64,000 nucleotides of DNA from NCBI GenBank assembly GCA_947568835.1, contig OX387609.1, positions 6,649,660 to 6,713,659 on the forward strand, read 5' to 3'. The stretch's first letter is position 1; the number at the start of each line of letters is the position of its first letter. The notes below the pieces were generated by a model that was not told the origin of the DNA, did no database searches, and worked only from the letters and a program-made list of their open reading frames with translations. Origin of the DNA: Protonemura montana (taxonomy: Eukaryota; Arthropoda; Insecta; Plecoptera; Nemouridae). This document shows positions 45,086-55,797 of the stretch, in pieces. The position numbers were made by a program, and so were the translations under genes.

Positions 45086-48000
45086 ATGTACTCGATCAAT
45101 CAATGCTGGACTTCGGTCTTTAACCGGAATATTGATACGTCTGATTTTAAAAGAATATAATGCTTTCATTCCTTGGTCGGGATTCGATTGTGGAACCTTC
45201 ACCACATCGACTAGACGGCCTCACCGCTCGAATCACCTACTTCGTACGCAAACCCAAATCATAAGAATCGCAGATATTTTCCGAGTTTTTTTATATCCGA
45301 TTACTCAAAGCTCCCAGATATTTCATCTAGCACAACAACTGCCGTCCAGTGGCGGCGCCGGGATTCGAAACTAGTGCCCCGAAATTGTTCGACTTATGTG
45401 AGTCTTGGCCTGCACCAACATGACTACGTGTAGCTGAAAACATCCGCCGCCGCCGCCGGTTGGAGGATTTATAACTAAACACATGATGCAAATTGTCGAT
45501 AATAATTAAGTCAAGTCACCGTTTTATGAAGAACATAATACGGAATAAAACAAATAAAATATAAAAGAAATAAAAAATAAAATAAAATACCAGTTTTGAA
45601 CTCTAACTCGGTCTTATTGACGGGGAAGCGACCCATTCAACCAGCCATCGATACAAGCTAACATGCTGAGGGAAATAACAAATACTTGAATAACAAAAAA
45701 AGGCCCCTTCGTAAACTAGATGTACAAGTAATAAGATAGAATTCTTGTATTGAAAAATTTGCTGGAGTGACCTGAAAGTATTCCCTCTACGACGATAATT
45801 TCTGCCAGCCATCAAGGAAAAATTCCCCTCTTCACTTTCGCGCAAATAAATGAAAACCAAATTTTCATAAATAAAGCCTTTTTTTTTTGTCCAGGGCTGG
45901 GCCAAAAATCGAGACTATCGCGGATCGATAGCTTGTCACGTGCTCTATCTTCTGTGACAAATTCAACGTGGTACCCATCCTTCATTTTCATGCAAATAAA
46001 ACAGGGCCATTTTTTTTGTAATTGTTAGATTTTTTTCAAAGCTGGGCAAATACTATGGCAGTTAGATAGCTGGTCTTGTCCAATATCATCCCTGAAATAA
46101 TTAAGGGGTTCCGTTGTACGTTTAGGTGTTAAAAAGTGAGGAATTAAAAGGGAGAAATTCTTAAGTTAATGTAGAGCAATAGCGTGCAATTGGGAGGCTA
46201 AGGATAATGAGTTTTGTAGGCTCTTTTATGGATGCGATATGTTGACTGGCTGCCTGTAGATTCACTAATCACTAGTTCGATAAAGTATTCATTAGGCGGC
46301 CATTTTTCGCGTAGACAGTTCAACCGGTGAATGTGTAACTTTTAAATACATACTCAACGGTCGTGAAGTAATCAAATCAATGATGGTACCAAAATATTTC
46401 GACTGTGACTTTGCCGTTATACATCTCATATTGACCAATAATGACACTTACCTTCCATTAATTGCTTCCAATTATTTCACCATGTGGACTGCAGATCCAT
46501 GCGTAACAGTAAATTTCAATTCAGCTCCGGAATACAGCCTACACGATGATGCACTAACAATGACTATGTAATAATCACGAACAGAAACAGACAGCGAGTC
46601 AAGAAGTAGAGATCTTTACCGCCCCACAAGAGGGCAATGCAAAGCTTCAGCTGAGACACTCAACAAAACGGACGATCCACCAACGGCAACTGACCGCATG
46701 GCACTACCACTGCCTTGCTCAGTCAAGGTCTTCCCATGTACCGTATTGGCAACCACCGGTTGCCATTGCAAGCTAGGGCAAGCATGATTGCGACGATTAG
46801 GGTCTCCGTGTTCAAGCTGCAGATATTAACAAAAAAATATATATATTAAATGACAGCGTTACAGCTATGGTCGGGAGCATATTGCATGCCGAGTGGGTTA
46901 GATTAGAAAAAGTAGATATGAGTCTAAAAACCACAATATTGAATGCCTTTATTTATTGAGTCAATTCATAACGCAAAAATGTTCAATCTTTATGGATAAT
47001 AGTTACACTACAAGTATAGAAAACGTTATTTCAAATTGCACTTTAGGGTTGCGAGTGATATTTTGAATAGAATGAATAATTTAACGATAAAATAACGTTT
47101 GAATTCATATTTCATCAGTCTATGGAGATTTCTTTACCTCAAAACGATCTTTTCACTCAAAGAATATTTGTTGGAAATGAACAATGACTGAAAATATAAT
47201 TGTATGCATGTTTAACATGCATAACATGTTTAATTTCTTCTCCTAATACTTACGCATAACAATAAAAACAGTTAAATTAATAGAAATTGTGCACTGAATA
47301 ATGATATATGTATACTTTATTCCCTTTCTATGAAACTAAATAAGCTTAGCAGGGGAGCTAGGCTGGAAAAATATGCAACTGAACCGGGATACGAACCCGG
47401 AATATTTTAATTCCAGGGGAGTGCTTATCTCCAACTGAACTATTCGGGCACAAAAATCCTAACTCTCTTGATACAGAAAATGTTTTCTTAAATGCACAAT
47501 AACTATGGAATGTAATAAACTATATCATTTCCACTGACCGATTGTAAGCCAAGGGTAAATCGAGGTTCGAGTCACAGAATAGAAGCGTGTTTTACACTGG
47601 ATAGTACAGTTCGAGTCTCGCTGCTCAGCTTCCAAGAGCTTGGCATGGCTTGTAAAACCCTTCACTGCAATGGTCTTCCCCCATTATAATTACTATTTGT
47701 ATCATAACTAGAAAATATCAAGCACGACCAGTACATCACTCTCCTCATCTCCCTACAGTAAGCCATGTTCAGCCATGCCATGCTCCAGCCACAAAAGAGT
47801 TCCCGTGATGAAACCTAGAGAGGTTTTGGGTTGCCTATATTGTAATGATTTCGATATTCGTGGAGCCAGCACCCCGTTCTTCGAGTAGAGCTAATTGTCT
47901 TGCATTGACAGTCATGACAGTCATCTTTGGTCATGGCTTTGTATCTGGATGGCATTTCTTGCAGTATGCAGCGGAGTGACATTAATTTGGCCAATATCGT

Positions 48001-48136
48001 TGCAAAGTGACTGCACTCTATGTGCATTTGTTTATCCTTAATTTTGCAAGCCGGGAATGTTATTTCATTCTAACATCAAAGGGAATCAATGATTCCCTGA
48101 TATCAAGGACCTCAATGGCTTTGCCTTTATCCATGG
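45086..48136. other. Intergenic stretch
   Basis: No gene recognised. It contains a copy of the foldback-family tail near 46895-46970 (AAGTAGATATGAGTCTAAAA) and the tRNA-like sequence at 47380-47451. Two diverged blocks at about 45840-45905 and 45985-46050 share GCAAATAAA, then GGCC, then GCTGGGC, giving a weak local repeat. Confidence 0.45.
47380..47451 (-). other. tRNA-like pseudogene
   Basis: On the minus strand a perfect T arm (CCGGGTTCGTATCCCGG) and an A-box-like AATAGTTCAGTTGG are present. The anticodon stem (CTCCC against TAAAA) and the acceptor stem do not pair, so it is probably not functional. Confidence 0.5.
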
Positions 48137-49369
48137 TTATGCCTTTCCTTTAAAACTCAGCATGACTACTATGTAAGTGCCAACCGTAGCCGAAACACTG
48201 AGCAACAACGTCATGTCAACATCGAACATGCCGCACACGTTGAAACGCAGCGGATCCTGGGCCAACTGCCGAGCGAAACATTCCAACTCTTCCTTCACTT
48301 CAACATCAAGGTCATCCAAAAGAAGACACTGCTGTACCAGGCATCCAACTTTTACCGCCTCGCCGGTAGCCATGTCACAGGGAATTGTTATCAATGCAAA
48401 GGTGCTAGCTAGTCCGATGCACCAACCGAATATTGTGGCTGCAGCAATAAGTTTATTAGAAGTGAAATCTATTGTGTCGATTGACGACGTAAGGATGATC
48501 AAAGAGTATACAGAGACGATAAGTTCAGTTAGGAAAGAGGTAAATACGCTAAGCATGCCCACTCCACAGGCGGAATTGATCAAATCACCGATTTGATGCA
48601 ATTGGTCGTACATTTTCCTCATTTTCTTTACTTTCTCGAGTAAGTTTGTGTTCTTGATCGACCCTAATTTGGTTTCGGTCACGAAAAAAATACGACTTTC
48701 TTGTTCTGGTTTCTTCATAGGTGCGCGTTTTACCGTCGATTGGTCACCATATATCGTGCCTTGCACGTCAAAATTAGCGAGTATAATTGCGATCAAAACC
48801 GAATACCGAATTTTTAGCGCTAAGACAAGATTCAAATATTGGATGCAAGTCAGGCCAGTAGTGATATGAACAGTAAATATCCCTAATGCGTTAATTATTG
48901 ACAGGCCAATTAAGTAAAACCAAAAAAAACCACCAACAAGAAAAATAAAAAAGCCTAAAAACTGAATTTTAATTCGTTTTGCTAAGAGTTTGTTTTCAGG
49001 AAATGACAGTTCGAAGAAATTCATATCAAAAAAATCAAATTTTTCGAACAGCGTTTTCAAGGCCAATCTGGATTTCCAAAGCGTTGATAGAATGTGCACT
49101 TCAGTGCAAACCGAGTAGCAAATGCATGACGCTTGCATCACGATTTGGGCCGGTACTGTAAGGATTTCAGCGACGTTAAGGCTGTCGAAGCTACTAAAAG
49201 TCTGTACGATCCAGTAGAGGATTGCCAGCAAGACGAAGATGCTGTAGATTGCTGCGGTCTTCGAGGGATTGTAGTCACGAGTAAACGGTGAGAGGCCGAG
49301 AATGCGGTTAGCATAAAAGTACGGCGATAAAGCTTCAGTGACACTCAACTTTTTTGCCGCGATACCCAT
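48137..49369 (-). CDS. Gustatory receptor-like 7-TM protein 1
   Basis: 410 residues in one exon. The Met at 49369 was chosen over the one at 49396 because it aligns with the starts of both paralogues. About seven hydrophobic segments: roughly residues 40-60, 70-92, 133-158, 160-190, 275-300, 308-335 and 385-405. The last segment ends TYIVVMLSF, the insect Gr signature TYhhhhhQF with Ser in place of Gln. N-terminus SPFTRDYNPSKTAAIYSI is shared with the two neighbouring receptors. Insect Grs are ligand-gated cation channels of taste neurons with an intracellular N-terminus. The C-terminal 80 residues are almost identical to the paralogues, but the middle is not. Ligand unknown. Confidence 0.85.
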   Translation of the reverse strand: MGIAAKKLSVTEALSPYFYANRILGLSPFTRDYNPSKTAAIYSIFVLLAILYWIVQTFSSFDSLNVAEILTVPAQIVMQASCICYSVCTEVHILSTLWKSRLALKTLFEKFDFFDMNFFELSFPENKLLAKRIKIQFLGFFIFLVGGFFWFYLIGLSIINALGIFTVHITTGLTCIQYLNLVLALKIRYSVLIAIILANFDVQGTIYGDQSTVKRAPMKKPEQESRIFFVTETKLGSIKNTNLLEKVKKMRKMYDQLHQIGDLINSACGVGMLSVFTSFLTELIVSVYSLIILTSSIDTIDFTSNKLIAAATIFGWCIGLASTFALITIPCDMATGEAVKVGCLVQQCLLLDDLDVEVKEELECFARQLAQDPLRFNVCGMFDVDMTLLLSVSATVGTYIVVMLSFKGKA

Positions 49370-49986
49370 TCTCGTTCGGAAGCGGTCACTAAACAAATAA
49401 GTATAGTTGTTTTGTTCAAGATATCAACGGAGAAAATGTACTGTAGTAGCGTTTCTTTCTGGTAAACAGAAAAAAGTTAGAAGCGTTAGTTTGCGATGAG
49501 TTTCATCGATGAACTGGAATAACTAGTACCCTGCGTTTGATATATTTTATTTTCTTTCACATTAAAACTTAGTACACAACTTATTATAACAATACATTTT
49601 CTATGCGAAACAATAACATGAATGACACATGACAACAAGACAAACGCTTCTGTTGGAAGTGAAACTTTTGATAAGGAATAGCAAATTAGTGGATTCATAG
49701 TATTTAATAATCGATAAAGTGTACTTTTGATATTAACACAAACAAGTGATGCTCCAGAAAAAAATGTTGGTTCTAAAGCACTACTCATTTTCAGATCAAT
49801 CTGTCGTAACGCATATTTTTAGTTCAGAAACATTTTTGAACTACAAAACTCAAGAGAGTAAATAATGGGTATTTGTGATCGGTCAAATGAGATGCCACTG
49901 TACTCAAAATTTAGTATGAACCATCGCCGACTATTTTCATCAAGTCTTCGCCTCAAAGGCTTTAAAATCAAAATGTGTAGTGAGTT

Positions 49987-51213
49987 TCATTTAAAACTCA
50001 GCATAGCTACTATATAGGTGCTCACCGTTGCCAAAACACTCAGCAACAACGTCATGTCAACATCGAACATGCCGCACACGTTGAAACGCAGCGGATCCTG
50101 GGCCAACTGCCGGGCGAAACATTCCAACTCTTCCTTCACTTCAACGTCTAGGTCATCCAAAAGAATACATTGCTGTACCAGACATCCAACTTTTACCGCC
50201 TCGCCAGTAGCCATGTCACAGGGGATCGTTATCATTGCAAAGGTGCAGATTAAGAATGCCGTCCAGAATACTGCGATCACAATGGGTAAAATGTCATTGG
50301 AATTTGATTCGGAGGTGTCTGTCGCCGTTGACATAACGATCAAGATGTAGGCAGACATGATGAGTTCTGTCATATTCGAGGTTAATACTCCGAGCAAGCC
50401 AACTCCACAAGCCGAATTGATCAGTTTGCCGATTTGATGAAGTTGGTCGTACATTTTCCTCATTTTCTTTACTTCCTTCCGTAAAAATAGTGTTTTGGCT
50501 GCCGGCAAACTTCTTTTGGTAACAAAAAATAGTTTACTTTTGTCTTCCAGTAGTTGTTGGGCTGTGATTTTTGCCTCTTGATTGGCAAAGTAAATTGAGT
50601 TTTGGAGGTTAAATGTCTTTAATATAAGGGTCGATAAAATATAATACCTTGCTTTAAGCGCTAAAACAAGGTTGATGAAGTAAAAAAAAGACAGGTAAGA
50701 GTTCAGATGAATGCTCAAAATGACAACAGAGTTGACAATCGTAACCTCATTCAAATTAGACCAATAAAATGATGAACTGGCCATACAAATCAGCACACAG
50801 ACAATCTGAATCTTAACTCGTATTGCCAAGCGCCAGTTTTCTCTCGATGATTGTTTAAAGTAATTCAGATCGAAAAATTCTAATTTGTCAAACAGCAGTT
50901 TCAAAGTCGGTCTTGTTTTGAAAAGTGCTACCACTATTTGCACCTCTGTGCAAGTTGAGTAACAGACACAAGAAGTTTGCATCACGATTGCAGCTGAAAT
51001 TGTAACGCCTCCCACTGTGACTAGGTTTTGGTGGCTACTAAAGGACTGCACGAGCCAGTAGCCGATTGCCAGAGAGACGAAGATGCTGTAGATTGCTGCC
51101 GTCTTCGAGGGGTTGTAGTCGCGGGTGAACGGCGATTGGCCGAGAAGGCGATGAGCGTAGAAGAAAGGTGACATCGCTCCAGAGACAGTCCGAGTTTTTG
51201 ATGAGGTTACCAT
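49987..51213 (-). CDS. Gustatory receptor-like 7-TM protein 2
   Basis: 408 residues, one coding exon, starting MVTSSKTRTVSGAMSPFFYA. Seven hydrophobic segments and a C-terminus with FNVCGMFDVDMTLLLSV then TYIVAMLSFK, the Gr family end. More similar to the receptor at 53174-54406 than to the one at 48137, and the similarity extends into the 3' flank (about 49505-49985 against 52705-53160), so the two arose by a local duplication. A plausible splice acceptor (TTATTGTAG) about 43 bases before the ATG suggests a 5' UTR intron. Taste-neuron receptor by family; ligand unknown. Confidence 0.87.
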   Translation of the reverse strand: MVTSSKTRTVSGAMSPFFYAHRLLGQSPFTRDYNPSKTAAIYSIFVSLAIGYWLVQSFSSHQNLVTVGGVTISAAIVMQTSCVCYSTCTEVQIVVALFKTRPTLKLLFDKLEFFDLNYFKQSSRENWRLAIRVKIQIVCVLICMASSSFYWSNLNEVTIVNSVVILSIHLNSYLSFFYFINLVLALKARYYILSTLILKTFNLQNSIYFANQEAKITAQQLLEDKSKLFFVTKRSLPAAKTLFLRKEVKKMRKMYDQLHQIGKLINSACGVGLLGVLTSNMTELIMSAYILIVMSTATDTSESNSNDILPIVIAVFWTAFLICTFAMITIPCDMATGEAVKVGCLVQQCILLDDLDVEVKEELECFARQLAQDPLRFNVCGMFDVDMTLLLSVLATVSTYIVAMLSFK

Positions 51214-53173
51214 TGTTGTATCGAATCGTTTAAAAAATGCTGCAATGCAACCTACAATAATAACATTAACATTGCAATAAACATAAAGACTGCTACTTCG
51301 ATGTACATTAGACTAGCTTCAATACCTAGACATAAGAACGCAGCAAAACGAAACGTAGACATAATGTAAGCGAAATGTTTTACCAGCACAAACCTTCTTT
51401 CAAAGCTAACCGTCTTGAAGTCAGCAACGTATTTTATTGGCTTACCTTTGGACGCTATGTTTTGAACGTAACCAACCTACGAAAGTTTAATGAAATTTTA
51501 ATAATTACCTTATGTTTAGTTCAAGGCTGTATTGAATGTGGACATTCTACAAATTGCATGAAGAATAACAATCTTTGACTTTAGTTCGAAAATTGCGTCC
51601 GCTGGTTTTTATGGTAACGTTGAGGGACGTGTTCTATTAAGACTGATCACAACATTTCTTTATTTTATTTGTCGAATACCTAAATTAGGTACTCGGCGAT
51701 TCTGTTTGTTGATGAGGGCATCTTATATTCATGAACCTATGCTGAATTACTTAACAGTTGAACAACAAACAAAAGTTTTTATCGGGTTTTCCAAATATCT
51801 TAACGGCGTTAAGAATGACTCAGAGGAACTCAGACAACCCAAAGGAAGGTGTTTGGAATGTTACTAGAAAATCGATTTTTTTATCTCTAGTCATGACTGT
51901 TATCGAAATGTAATTGTCCGTGCTTCAAAAAACTTCAAAAAACTTCGATAAACTACGTGAGATTTTGCTTTAAATTATTTTTAGAGAATTCCTACTCTGC
52001 AAATGTTGTTAACTTTAGGATTTTACCAAAAAAAAATGGGCAATTTTTTGGTACATTCTTATACTTTGCGTTTGTATGCAACGCCCTTAAGGGATTGCAC
52101 TATTCATAAAACTCAGGCAAGCGAGCCTACATGAACGGAGTTTAGTGTAAAGAGAGTCGACAAGAAAAAAGGTCTAGAATTAAAACGAACGCAGTAATAA
52201 ACCGGCGATAAAATTCAGACGAGAAGTAATGTTAAACTAAAGAAACTTCTTATTACCGTTGAGTGTACAGGCGAAGTCGGAGAGCCAGCAAAAATGTTCA
52301 GCTTTCTGCTGAGCAATCGAGCCAAAAGCTCGTGGTATAGACGACGACTCGCGTTAGCTCTGACGAATGTCTTTTTAGCAAACCTCTCCAATTAAACAAT
52401 TACTGCTAAAATATCGATACATGTTCATCAATCGTTAAGGTTACCATTCTTAAAGTTAACTTGAGCGTACTCTAGTCTTAAGTGCGAGAATTAATGAAAT
52501 TACACTTTTTAAAACTCGAAACGATGGCGACTCCACCATCGGATCCACCACTAGATCGGAGTTATTTCAGTAAACAAACAAGTATCCATGTTTTTATCTC
52601 AAGATATTTTCGGAGCGAATTCAAGCTTTTCTTTCCAAAGACGGTTGTGTTGTGGTCTGTAGAAATAGGCTAGAAACGGAAGTGTTTAAGGAGTTTAAAC
52701 GCTAAACTGAAATGGCGAGTACTCTGCGTTTGACATGTTTTATTTTCCTTCTAGTTAAAACTAAGTACATAATTTGTTATAACAATATATTTCCTATGTT
52801 TAACAAAGAAATGAAAGACCTACAAAACAAACAGTTGTGATGGAAGTGAAACATTTTGGAGAGAATAGTAAATTAAAAATTAAAGTGCGCATTAAAGTTG
52901 GCACATGAAATGCCAACCGATGAGTAGTACTTTTGACATAAACAAAGACAATTGATGCTTCAGAACATTTTTTTCTTCTAAAAACAGTGTTGATTTTACA
53001 GATTATTTTTGGCTTAGAACCTTTCAGAACTAAATCACTCGTTAAAGTCAGAAAGTGGGTCATTAGGTAGTTATGAAATATTTGTCGTGCCACTGAACTG
53101 AACAAGTAGTAAGATCCATCGCCGACTATTTTCAACTAGCTTCTTCGTCTAGAAGACTGAGTGAAATGTGTGG
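51214..53173. other. Intergenic stretch between receptors 2 and 3
   Basis: Contains the 3' flank duplicate (about 52705-53160) of receptor 3. No other gene or element recognised. Confidence 0.45.
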
Positions 53174-54406
53174 TTACCTTCCCCTAAAACTCAGCATGAC
53201 TACTATATAGGTGCTCACCGTTGCTGAAACTTTCAGCAACAACGTCATGTCAACATCGAACATGCCGCACACGTTGAAACGCAGTGGATCCTGGGCCAAC
53301 TGCCGAGCAAAGCATTCCAACTCATCCTTCACTTCAACGTCAAGGTCATCCAAAAGAAGACATTGCTGTACCATACATCTAACCTTTACCGCCTCGCCGG
53401 TAGCCATGTCACAGGGGATCGTTATCATTGCAAAGGTGCAGATTAGAAAGGCAGTCCAGAATAGTGACATTAATATAGGGAAAATATGATGAGAACTTGA
53501 TTCAGAGGTCTTTGCCGATGTTGACATAACGATCAAGATGTAGGCACACATGATGAGTTCTGTCATAATCGAGGTAAATACTCCGAGCAAGCCAACTCCA
53601 CAAGCCGAATTGATCAGTTTGCCGATTTGATGAAGTTGGTCGTACATTTTTCTCATTTTATTTACTTCCTTCCGTAAAAATAGTGTTTTGACTGCCGGCA
53701 AATTTCTTTCGACAACTAAAAATATTTTAACTTTGTCTGCTAGTAGTTTTTTAGCTTCACTTTTTGCCAATCGGTTGGCATTGTAGATCGAGTTTTGGAG
53801 GTCAAATGTCTCCAGTATGAGGGTGGATAAAATCGAATACCTTGCCTTAAGCGCTAAAACAAGGTTGATGAAGTGAAAAAAAGACAGGTAAGAGGTCAGA
53901 TGAATGCTAAAAAAGACCACTGCGTTTACAATTGTTACCTCATTCAAATCAGACCAATACAATGATGTGCAGGTCATAAAAATCAGAACACAGACAAGTT
54001 GAATCTTAACCCGCGTCGCTAAGCGCCAGTTTTCACTCGATGACAGATTAAAGAAATACAAATCGAAAAAGTCGAATTTTTCAAACAGCAGTTTCAAGGT
54101 CTGCCTCGTTTTGAAAAGTGCTACCACTATTTGCACCTCTGTGCAAGTTGAGTAACAGACGCAAGAAGTTTGCAACACTATTGCAGCTGAAATTGTAACG
54201 CCACCCACTGTGACGAGGTTTTGGTAGCTCCAAAAGGATTGGACGAGCCAGTAGCCGATTGCCAGAGAGACGCAGATGCTGTAGATTGCTGCCGTCTTCG
54301 AAGGGTTGTAGTCGCGCGTGAACGGCGATTGGCCGAGAAGGCGATGAGAATAGAAGATGGGTGACATCGCTTCAGAGACAGTTCGAGGTTTTGATGTTGT
54401 TACCAT
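53174..54406 (-). CDS. Gustatory receptor-like 7-TM protein 3
   Basis: 410 residues from the Met at 54406 (MVTTSKPRTVSEAMSPIFYS). The frame is open for a further 37 codons upstream, but that extension is not shared by the paralogues, and a probable acceptor (AATTGTAG) lies inside it about 36 bases before the ATG. So the upstream part is probably 5' UTR and intron. Seven hydrophobic segments; loop sequence KMRKMYDQLHQIGKLINSAC shared with both paralogues; ends TYIVVMLSFRGR. A change VKVGCLVQQ to VKVRCMVQQ is its only notable deviation in the conserved C-terminal third. Confidence 0.87.
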   Translation of the reverse strand: MVTTSKPRTVSEAMSPIFYSHRLLGQSPFTRDYNPSKTAAIYSICVSLAIGYWLVQSFWSYQNLVTVGGVTISAAIVLQTSCVCYSTCTEVQIVVALFKTRQTLKLLFEKFDFFDLYFFNLSSSENWRLATRVKIQLVCVLIFMTCTSLYWSDLNEVTIVNAVVFFSIHLTSYLSFFHFINLVLALKARYSILSTLILETFDLQNSIYNANRLAKSEAKKLLADKVKIFLVVERNLPAVKTLFLRKEVNKMRKMYDQLHQIGKLINSACGVGLLGVFTSIMTELIMCAYILIVMSTSAKTSESSSHHIFPILMSLFWTAFLICTFAMITIPCDMATGEAVKVRCMVQQCLLLDDLDVEVKDELECFARQLAQDPLRFNVCGMFDVDMTLLLKVSATVSTYIVVMLSFRGR

Positions 54407-55640
54407 TGCCGTTTGAAGTCTTTTTAACAAGACAGGCGCATCTACAATTAAGAGAACCGTAAACTTAACATTAAACTTGCAATAAACACAAACATTATCA
54501 CTTGAAAAAAAAAACATAAAAACGAAACGTAACGCAACGTAGACATAGCTTCAAAGCTGGTTAATCTATAGTTCAACCAGTTAAAATTTTACGTTTGATC
54601 TATTAAAAAAAAAAGATTTTATTTTCATTCTGAGATTTGATATCTCGGGGTTGTAAAAGGATAGTGTGATATTTCGGCAAAGGATCGGCAAAGGATGAGT
54701 AGAATAAGATTTCTCTAGAATATTTTGTTAAGTTATACTTTCTATAAATCGAAGACAATATTCAGGTGACAAAATAAACACATCTTGCCAAAGTTCGGCC
54801 TCGTCTTCCAAGACAAAGGAAGTTATTTTTAAAGGTCTTCTGAGACATTTGCAAGTAAATCTAATGAAATAAAACTTCTAAACTGACTTTTTGTTCTCAG
54901 AGATTGTGCAATTTAAAAAAAAAACTTACCTTCGGTTGTCAGTTTTTTCCATGTTACCAACATTCTCGTTCAAAGTTTGAAGTTTTAACATTTAAAAAAT
55001 ACTGCACGCTTCTCTAACTACTCACTTTCATTTGTTGCACATACTCCAAATACTACTCTAAAATAACTGACTGTCTACTGATCATACTATCGCATAAGCG
55101 ATGCAATTCGAAATGACTTCGCTATCATATGCGATACACGATCGCAGTGGCAACTTCCTGGTAATCGAATTCGTTAACAAAAACCAGTGATTTTAAAATC
55201 ATACATTTCCGGGAAAAAGTTACAAGCTCGGTCTCCATGATTGAATCTCGTATTTGTAAAAGGATATTATGTCGGCTTACCAAGCATATGCTAGCATCCG
55301 GTAGATGGCACATATCCGGAGAAAACAAAAGGCAAAAAAAAAACTTCGCCGACAAAACAGTGCACAGTTACCGCCATGTTGTTTATCACATCGCCACACT
55401 GCGGCTGAATCGCGAACCCTCTGTTCAACATCCTTCAATTGCATGACAAAGATCGATTAAAATGAACTTGAAAAGATTGTTGTCACAGTAATATATTTTA
55501 CGAATCAAGGGCAAAATTAAGCATATCAATCTTTCTGTTATGTTATTGATATTAAAGATATATAATGTAAGGTTTGAATTTGTATTAAAAAATGTACTGT
55601 GACTTTTTATAAATTTCTGGCACGCACCGGGCATGCGATC
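54407..55640. other. Intergenic stretch, left end of the tandem duplication
   Basis: From about 54901 it is colinear with 59661 onward. It includes a small minus-strand exon-like block at 54930-54952 and the shared upstream region of the DUF1091-like gene. No full gene recognised. Confidence 0.5.
54930..54952 (-). pseudogene. Orphan first-exon-like block
   Basis: Minus strand ATG GAA AAA ACT GAC AAC CG... followed by GGTAAG, identical in coding sequence to 59688-59710, which is followed by GGTGAG. Conservation of ATG and donor in both copies suggests a former or real 5' exon of the divergent receptor. No matching next exon is evident here. Confidence 0.3.
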
Positions 55641-55680
55641 TATAAAATATAAAACGCTGGCAGTGAAGACTCAGAGTTCT
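55641..55680 (+). promoter_or_regulatory. TATA promoter of DUF1091-like gene A
   Basis: TATAAAATATAAAA starts at 55641. A TCAGAGTT initiator-like sequence lies about 30 bases downstream at 55671, and the ATG is at 55714. The same arrangement is repeated at 60396 before gene B. Confidence 0.6.
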
Positions 55681-55713
55681 AAAAGCTGAAGTCTCTCCTC
55701 AGAAGTTGCGAAA

Positions 55714-55797
55714 ATGATGGACAGCAACAATCTGCAGAAGGTTCTTCTTGGCGCCATCTTGGCGGGTATTATTTCCGTTAAATTGGCAGAGAGTAAA
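55714..55797 (+). CDS. DUF1091-like gene A, exon 1 (signal peptide)
   Basis: Starts MMDSNNLQKVLLGAILAGII and ends AESK, before donor GTGAGT. 28 codons, phase 0. Confidence 0.78.

Noticed and set aside
54407-54517. 37-codon N-terminal extension of receptor 3
   Set aside because: Not shared by paralogues and contains a probable splice acceptor, so treated as 5' UTR/intron.
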